From positions 81,284-145,283 of IMG/VR virus record IMGVR_UViG_3300032722_000006: a stretch of 64,000 nucleotides of DNA; one strand, written 5' to 3'. The notes below the pieces were generated by a model, which was given only the letters and a program-made list of their open reading frames with translations, did not search any database and was not told the DNA's origin. Position numbers and translations under genes: made by a program. The DNA is from a virus. This document shows, in pieces, positions 60,298-64,000 of this stretch; position 1 is the stretch's first letter; the number at the start of each line of letters is the position of its first letter.

Positions 60298-60546
60298 TCA
60301 CTTGACCTTCTGCGACATGAACTCCATGACCTTCTTGCACTCGTGCTCGACGTGTTTCCGGGCGGGCTTGAGCGCGTGGAAGTGCTGCGTTCCCCGCGTG
60401 GGTGTCATGGCGAGGTAGTAGACGTGGTTGTCCATGTCGTACCCTCGACGGATCTTCCCCCACACTTGGTGGTAGTAAGAGTCGACGAGGACGTGTTGGA
60501 ACTCACGCTTCGGGTTGTAGTCCCAGGCGACGAATGTCTTTTTCAC
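60298..60546 (-). CDS. Small hypothetical protein
   Basis: An 82-residue protein from GTG 60546, overlapping the upstream stop as GTGA (KKTFVAWDYNPKREFQHVLV). Aromatic-rich; no family. Confidence 0.65.
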   Translation of the reverse strand: MKKTFVAWDYNPKREFQHVLVDSYYHQVWGKIRRGYDMDNHVYYLAMTPTRGTQHFHALKPARKHVEHECKKVMEFMSQKVK

Positions 60547-60755
60547 GGCTGTTGCGCCTGCTGGACGTTCCTCGACCACTCTTCGCAGGCGAAGGAGATC
60601 TCTTCTCCCGTGAGCTTTCGGCGCAGGTCGAAGGAGATCGCGTCGAGTACGTCGTGGTTGGGTTCCCAGTCCGTGTCCTCGTCCACACTCCCGTTCCCGA
60701 TCGTGACGTTGTAGATGAAGTCGGCGATCTTTGCCTTCGTTGCCTTGTCGATCAT
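60543..60755 (-). CDS. Small acidic hypothetical protein
   Basis: A 70-residue helical protein (MIDKATKAKIADFIYNVTIG). Promoter with TAGGAT 6 nt upstream. Confidence 0.7.
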   Translation of the reverse strand: MIDKATKAKIADFIYNVTIGNGSVDEDTDWEPNHDVLDAISFDLRRKLTGEEISFACEEWSRNVQQAQQP

Positions 60756-60790
60756 GGAATCATCCTACCTCGGTCGAGGGTTGACTTGCA

Positions 60791-60934
60791 CTACGACCGG
60801 CGCGAGACGATGAGCCAGCACACGGCAGACGCGGCCGCGATCCCGACCTCGGCGCCTGTCGAATCGTAGACGACGTAGCCGAGGAGTGCAGAGGCGAGAC
60901 ACGCGGCAATCATGATGGGGGAGAGCTTGTTCAT
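60791..60934 (-). CDS. Small membrane protein
   Basis: A 47-residue protein (MNKLSPIMIAACLASALLGY ... IAAASAVCWLIVS) with two helices; start overlaps the upstream stop as ATGA. Confidence 0.65.
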   Translation of the reverse strand: MNKLSPIMIAACLASALLGYVVYDSTGAEVGIAAASAVCWLIVSRRS

Positions 60935-61206
60935 GGCTTCGTCCTGGTGACGGACTCGAACATCGCCTTGTCGCGAGCGAGCTCAGCGTAGCGCATCCCT
61001 TCGGGAGTGACCTGCATGCGTAGGAGTTCGACCTTGACTCCCGTTTCTCGCCAGCTCACCGCCGAGTTCAGAGCCCAACAGGTTGCAAAGACGCAGCCAA
61101 TGATCGTGACGATCGAACGCCACACCTTCGAGTACATCGTGTTCTCATCCATCTCGAGCTTCATGGTCTCTTCTCTCCTCGCGGCAGTTCTGTAGGGTCC
61201 GAACAT
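60931..61206 (-). CDS. Membrane-anchored protein
   Basis: A 91-residue protein with one helix (SIVTIIGCVFATCWALNS) and a charged C-terminal part. ATG 61206 fits the leaderless spacing (TAGGAT + 6); ATG 61164 has GAGGAGA upstream, so both leaderless and SD-driven starts are possible. Confidence 0.68.
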   Translation of the reverse strand: MFGPYRTAARREETMKLEMDENTMYSKVWRSIVTIIGCVFATCWALNSAVSWRETGVKVELLRMQVTPEGMRYAELARDKAMFESVTRTKP

Positions 61207-61242
61207 GGAAGCATCCTACCTCAGGCAGTCAGCGACTTGCAC
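61207..61242 (-). promoter_or_regulatory. Leaderless-type promoter
   Basis: GTGCAA, 18 nt, TAGGAT, 6 nt, ATG 61206. Confidence 0.75.
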
Positions 61243-61592
61243 TGACAGTCTAGGGTCGCGGACTTGCACAGGTACACGATGTAGTTTCGCTCTTCGTCAT
61301 CCCGCGGGACGTAGACGATGTACCCGTCCTGGAGCGACGCGGACGGGTGCGCCTTGAGGCGGTCAAGGATCTTCTTGATCATCAGAAGGCTTCGGGCGTT
61401 GCCCTTCGGGCGATCACGTTCCTCGAGCTCTTCGTTGTGAAGAGGGTTCGAGTAGTACTTGCCCAAGCACCCGCACATGCAGCCGTGCTTGCCGCTGTAC
61501 GCTCGCAGGACGTGGTCAGGCGTGAGCGACTGGATGAAGGCATGTGCCTCTTCGAGCGTGATCTCACGGGTGGCGCTGGTGTTCGTTTCCAT
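61221..61592 (-). CDS. Hypothetical protein with cysteine cluster
   Basis: A 123-residue protein with HGCMCGCLGKYY near residue 38 and a terminal CQCK; helices at both ends. Promoter GTGAAA, 18 nt, TAGGAT, 6 nt. Confidence 0.72.
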   Translation of the reverse strand: METNTSATREITLEEAHAFIQSLTPDHVLRAYSGKHGCMCGCLGKYYSNPLHNEELEERDRPKGNARSLLMIKKILDRLKAHPSASLQDGYIVYVPRDDEERNYIVYLCKSATLDCQCKSLTA

Positions 61593-61624
61593 GGTTGTAT
61601 CCTACCAACGAAGTTGTGTGAGTT

Positions 61625-62323
61625 TCACTGCACGTTGAGGAGACCCTTCTTGACGAGCGCCTCGAGGGCGTACCGCTTCACGGTCGGCGACTTCCCATTC
61701 TTCGAGAGGAAGACGAGCGTCTCGCGAGATACGTTCGGGTGACCGATCGCATCGTTCTGGATCCCAGCCTTCTTCGTCTTCCGCGCACAGAGGTCGACGA
61801 TCGACGACGAGGCGCTCTTGTTGTGCAGGATGAAACACGCCATCTCGCCGCCGCGAGTGTCCTTCACCGGGTTCTTCTTTCCTGTGCCCTCGATCAGCTC
61901 GCGCAGGAGGGTGTCTGGGAACGACGGGTTGTCGACGAGGGAGATCGCGAACTTGTCGACGTAGTTGTCGTAGAGGTACTGCAGGATGCGCGGGTCGATG
62001 TTTGGATCGTGGAGGAAACCGCTGAGCGTCCAGTGAAGCGTCACGAGGAGACCTCCCTTCGCTTCCTCCTCCTGGAAGAGTGACCAGTCCTCGCCGACCT
62101 TGCGGTACCACGCCACGTACATGTCGACGAGGGGCTTGAAGTTCTCGAGCGTCGGGACCTCGTGGAGGATTCCCAACTTCTCGTAGTGATCGATGTGGTC
62201 CTGCGAAGAGGGACAGTTCCCACCCTTGCGGGTGATGTCCTTCTCTACATACCACTTGTCAGTGTGTCCCCTGGCGGGTGATCGGCGCAGGTACCAGTCG
62301 TACGTCCTTGTGGTCTCGCTCAT
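61625..62323 (-). CDS. Hypothetical protein, largest of the small-gene region
   Basis: A 232-residue helical protein; the C-terminal half has repeated helix pairs (PRILQYLYDNYVDKFAISLV; VSRETLVFLSKNGKSPTVKR) resembling short HEAT/leucine-rich-variant repeats. Family unknown. A TAGAGT lies 6 nt before the ATG. Confidence 0.72.
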   Translation of the reverse strand: MSETTRTYDWYLRRSPARGHTDKWYVEKDITRKGGNCPSSQDHIDHYEKLGILHEVPTLENFKPLVDMYVAWYRKVGEDWSLFQEEEAKGGLLVTLHWTLSGFLHDPNIDPRILQYLYDNYVDKFAISLVDNPSFPDTLLRELIEGTGKKNPVKDTRGGEMACFILHNKSASSSIVDLCARKTKKAGIQNDAIGHPNVSRETLVFLSKNGKSPTVKRYALEALVKKGLLNVQ

Positions 62324-62365
62324 GGTTCCACTCTACCATCACTGGGTTAGGGTTTGCACTGCACA

Positions 62366-62530
62366 TCACCGAGGCGGGGGACCGTGCCTTGCTTCGAACG
62401 CTGCGATGCGTTCTGCTTCGGTCGTGGGTCGAAAACCGACCGCCTCTCCTCGGGCGTTGAGGACGATCTCGTTGGTTGGGTTCACACGTGCCTTCTCGCG
62501 AAGTTGAGCGTACAGTTCCTTGCTTAGCAT
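62366..62530 (-). CDS. Very small hypothetical protein
   Basis: A 54-residue protein (MLSKELYAQLREKARVNPTN). Promoter GTGTAA, 18 nt, TAGTAT, 6 nt, ATG 62530. Confidence 0.65.
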   Translation of the reverse strand: MLSKELYAQLREKARVNPTNEIVLNARGEAVGFRPTTEAERIAAFEARHGPPPR

Positions 62531-62566
62531 GGCACCATACTACCCCACGTGTTCAACCGGTTACAC
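62531..62566 (-). promoter_or_regulatory. Leaderless-type promoter
   Basis: GTGTAA, 18 nt, TAGTAT, 6 nt, ATG 62530. Confidence 0.8.
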
Positions 62567-62963
62567 TGCGGGCTTGAGCGCCCGGGCACGCCTTCTGCGC
62601 ATCTGGAGGCGTGAGGTCGCTGTCAATGATGACTTCAACCTCGCCGAACTCTTCGTGATCAACGAGCACGTGGCTGTCACAGTCAGCGAAGTGCTTTCCG
62701 CACACGCCGCACGTGTCCGGGCTGTCTCGACTCGTCCCGCACGCCCTGAGGATACGCTTCGCCTCTGCCAGCTCGCGCTCGTAGTCTTCGATCATCTTCC
62801 CGCGCTGTTCGAGGCGAAGTCGCTGTTTCTCGCACCGTGCAAGCGCCGTGTTGCGTTCCTGGACGACTTCCTCAACCCACGTCGTGATGTCCTTCAACTT
62901 GACGTTCATCTCGCCGAGATGTGCCGAGAGCGGCGGAATCGGATCATCCCTGTCATCGTTCAT
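62553..62963 (-). CDS. Coiled-coil protein with cysteine pair
   Basis: A 136-residue protein: a long heptad region (residues 20-75) then DTCGVCGKHFADCDSH, a likely zinc knuckle. Promoter GTGCAA, 18 nt, TAGGAT, about 5 nt. Confidence 0.72.
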   Translation of the reverse strand: MNDDRDDPIPPLSAHLGEMNVKLKDITTWVEEVVQERNTALARCEKQRLRLEQRGKMIEDYERELAEAKRILRACGTSRDSPDTCGVCGKHFADCDSHVLVDHEEFGEVEVIIDSDLTPPDAQKACPGAQARSVTG

Positions 62964-62971
62964 GGGTTATC

Positions 62972-63256
62972 CTACCTTCGTCGCGGGTCAGATTGCACAG
63001 TCTTGAGTTCACTGAGCATTTTGAGGAAGCGAGTGTGCGCCCTTCGCATCTCGGTCTTCGCACAACCGAGAGTCGAGTGAGAGTACGCGTACGCTGGACA
63101 TGGCGTCCTGATCCTGTATCGCATGACGCCCTCCGGCGGCGCAGGCCAGTTGGGCCACTCACGGTGGCGTGTGATCATTCCCCACACGACGCCCCCGACG
63201 CGGAACGCGTGAGCGCCTGTCTTTCTGTCGTAAGTCCACGTCGTGACGTTCTTCAT
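62972..63256 (-). CDS. Hypothetical protein
   Basis: A 94-residue protein with a Trp/Pro-rich middle (HREWPNWPAPPEGVMRYR) and a helical tail. No family. Confidence 0.66.
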   Translation of the reverse strand: MKNVTTWTYDRKTGAHAFRVGGVVWGMITRHREWPNWPAPPEGVMRYRIRTPCPAYAYSHSTLGCAKTEMRRAHTRFLKMLSELKTVQSDPRRR

Positions 63257-63275
63257 GGCTTAGTGAACTCCAGGT

Positions 63276-63602
63276 TCAGGTGTCGCGGTGATACACGCAC
63301 TGTGACTTTGGCAATCCACACTTGCAGTTCCCGACGCGGGGAGCGTTGTAGCGCTTTCGAAGACGCGTCTCCTCGGGATCGCTGTCCTCTTCATCCGCGC
63401 TCGTCCACGTGATCGTGGTGGTGAACGAAGTAGGCGGGACGGGTTTGAAGCGCTTTGCTTTGAAGCGACCACCGCTCTCGAGCTCGTACATCTCCTCGCC
63501 GTCCTCACGATGATATTCTTGGATGATGGTGTACACCTCGCCGGCGATCAGTGTCTTGTCACTCGACCCCCACGAATCATCGATGCAGATGACCTTCTTC
63601 AT
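63276..63602 (-). CDS. Hypothetical protein with SH3-like start and Cys motif
   Basis: A 108-residue protein: KVICIDDSWGSSDKTLIAGEVYTIIQE resembles phage SH3-like small proteins; the end (CKCGLPKSQCVYH) could bind zinc. Promoter GTGTAA, 18 nt, TATGAT, 6 nt. Confidence 0.72.
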   Translation of the reverse strand: MKKVICIDDSWGSSDKTLIAGEVYTIIQEYHREDGEEMYELESGGRFKAKRFKPVPPTSFTTTITWTSADEEDSDPEETRLRKRYNAPRVGNCKCGLPKSQCVYHRDT

Positions 63603-63638
63603 GGTACGATCATACCAGGGGATTACGCCGGGTTACAC
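63603..63638 (-). promoter_or_regulatory. Leaderless-type promoter
   Basis: GTGTAA, 18 nt, TATGAT, 6 nt, ATG 63602. Confidence 0.8.
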
Positions 63639-63984
63639 TGCTGTCGATCTGCTTGAGAGCGAGCTTCAGAGAGTTCAGGACGCCGTCGTGGGTGCAGTAC
63701 TTCCACGTGCCTCGCTTGTTGATGATGTAGGCGTAGTGACACCCCGAGCGCTTGAACTCCTCGAGGAAGGCGTCGACGTTCGTCACCTTGCGATGAGGAG
63801 GTCCATCACGGTAGTGATCGTCGATCGACGACATGTCGCCCTTGAGGATGAGGGCGCGTGCCTGTTCACGCGTCATGCCGACGACGTCCCGACCGACGCC
63901 CTCGAGGTAACCGTCGAAGTGACAGTAGACGTACAAGACGCTGCCGCCGGGATTCTCGATTGCGATGAGTGAGTGAGTTGACAT
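63610..63984 (-). CDS. Conserved phage protein of unknown function (STHSLI family)
   Basis: A 124-residue protein starting MSTHSLIAIENPGGSVLYVY followed by CHFDGYLEGVGRDV, a combination I recognise from many unrelated phages. Its role is unknown. TAGTAT lies 6 nt before the ATG at the window edge. Confidence 0.78.
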   Translation of the reverse strand: MSTHSLIAIENPGGSVLYVYCHFDGYLEGVGRDVVGMTREQARALILKGDMSSIDDHYRDGPPHRKVTNVDAFLEEFKRSGCHYAYIINKRGTWKYCTHDGVLNSLKLALKQIDSSVTRRNPLV

Positions 63985-64000
63985 GTTCTGATACTACCTC

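Overview
The window reads as part of a large tailed-phage genome (my inference; no capsid, tail or terminase gene lies inside it). Nearly every gene is on the minus strand, packed head to tail with ATGA/TGATG overlaps. Phage-like content includes an ATP-dependent DNA ligase, an RNA ligase, endonuclease VII-like, HNH and GIY-YIG endonucleases, two degenerate sigma factors and a long tRNA array. The host is not identified. A secreted formylglycine-generating-enzyme-like protein, HExxH peptidases and a MoxR/VWA pair hint at a Gram-negative, perhaps myxobacterial-type, host; this is weak evidence.

Layout. 1-9.4 kb: first tRNA block (about 31 tRNAs or tRNA-like genes) interleaved with GNAT, NADAR, lytic-transglycosylase-like, SLOG and homing-endonuclease genes, and holding an RNase P RNA gene (rnpB, about 4008-4358) wedged between two tRNAs. 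9.5-25.8 kb: informational and accessory genes: VWA/metallopeptidase and its MoxR ATPase partner, DUF3307-like membrane protein, RNA ligase, a ribosomal L7/L12-like protein, endonuclease VII, FGE-like protein, DNA ligase, HExxH peptidase and a sigma factor without region 4.2. 25.9-29.7 kb: second tRNA block (about 18 tRNAs including an initiator-type tRNA-fMet) plus tRNA remnants and a kinase-like gene. 29.7-41.9 kb: glycosyltransferases, polysaccharide pyruvyl transferase, ATP-grasp, phosphoribosyltransferase, a stand-alone HD domain related to CCA-adding enzymes, a C39-like cysteine protease and a second L7/L12-like protein. 42-64 kb: about 45 small, mostly unknown genes, many with their own promoter, plus a second sigma factor.

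Regulation is legible. One promoter class, GTGYAA - 17/18 nt - TANNAT - about 6 nt - ATG, precedes dozens of genes and puts the expected transcription start on the start codon, so these mRNAs should be leaderless; internal operon genes have Shine-Dalgarno sites or overlaps instead. A second class, ATA(C/G)TTA 4-5 nt before the start codon, precedes genes whose products mostly begin with a short amph​ipathic tag of the type LRRLIREA. I infer that the second class is a late promoter and that the tag directs proteins into the capsid.

Together the RNase P RNA, about 48 tRNAs, RNA ligase, HD domain and L12-like proteins suggest that the phage carries much of its own tRNA production and repair and may modify host translation.
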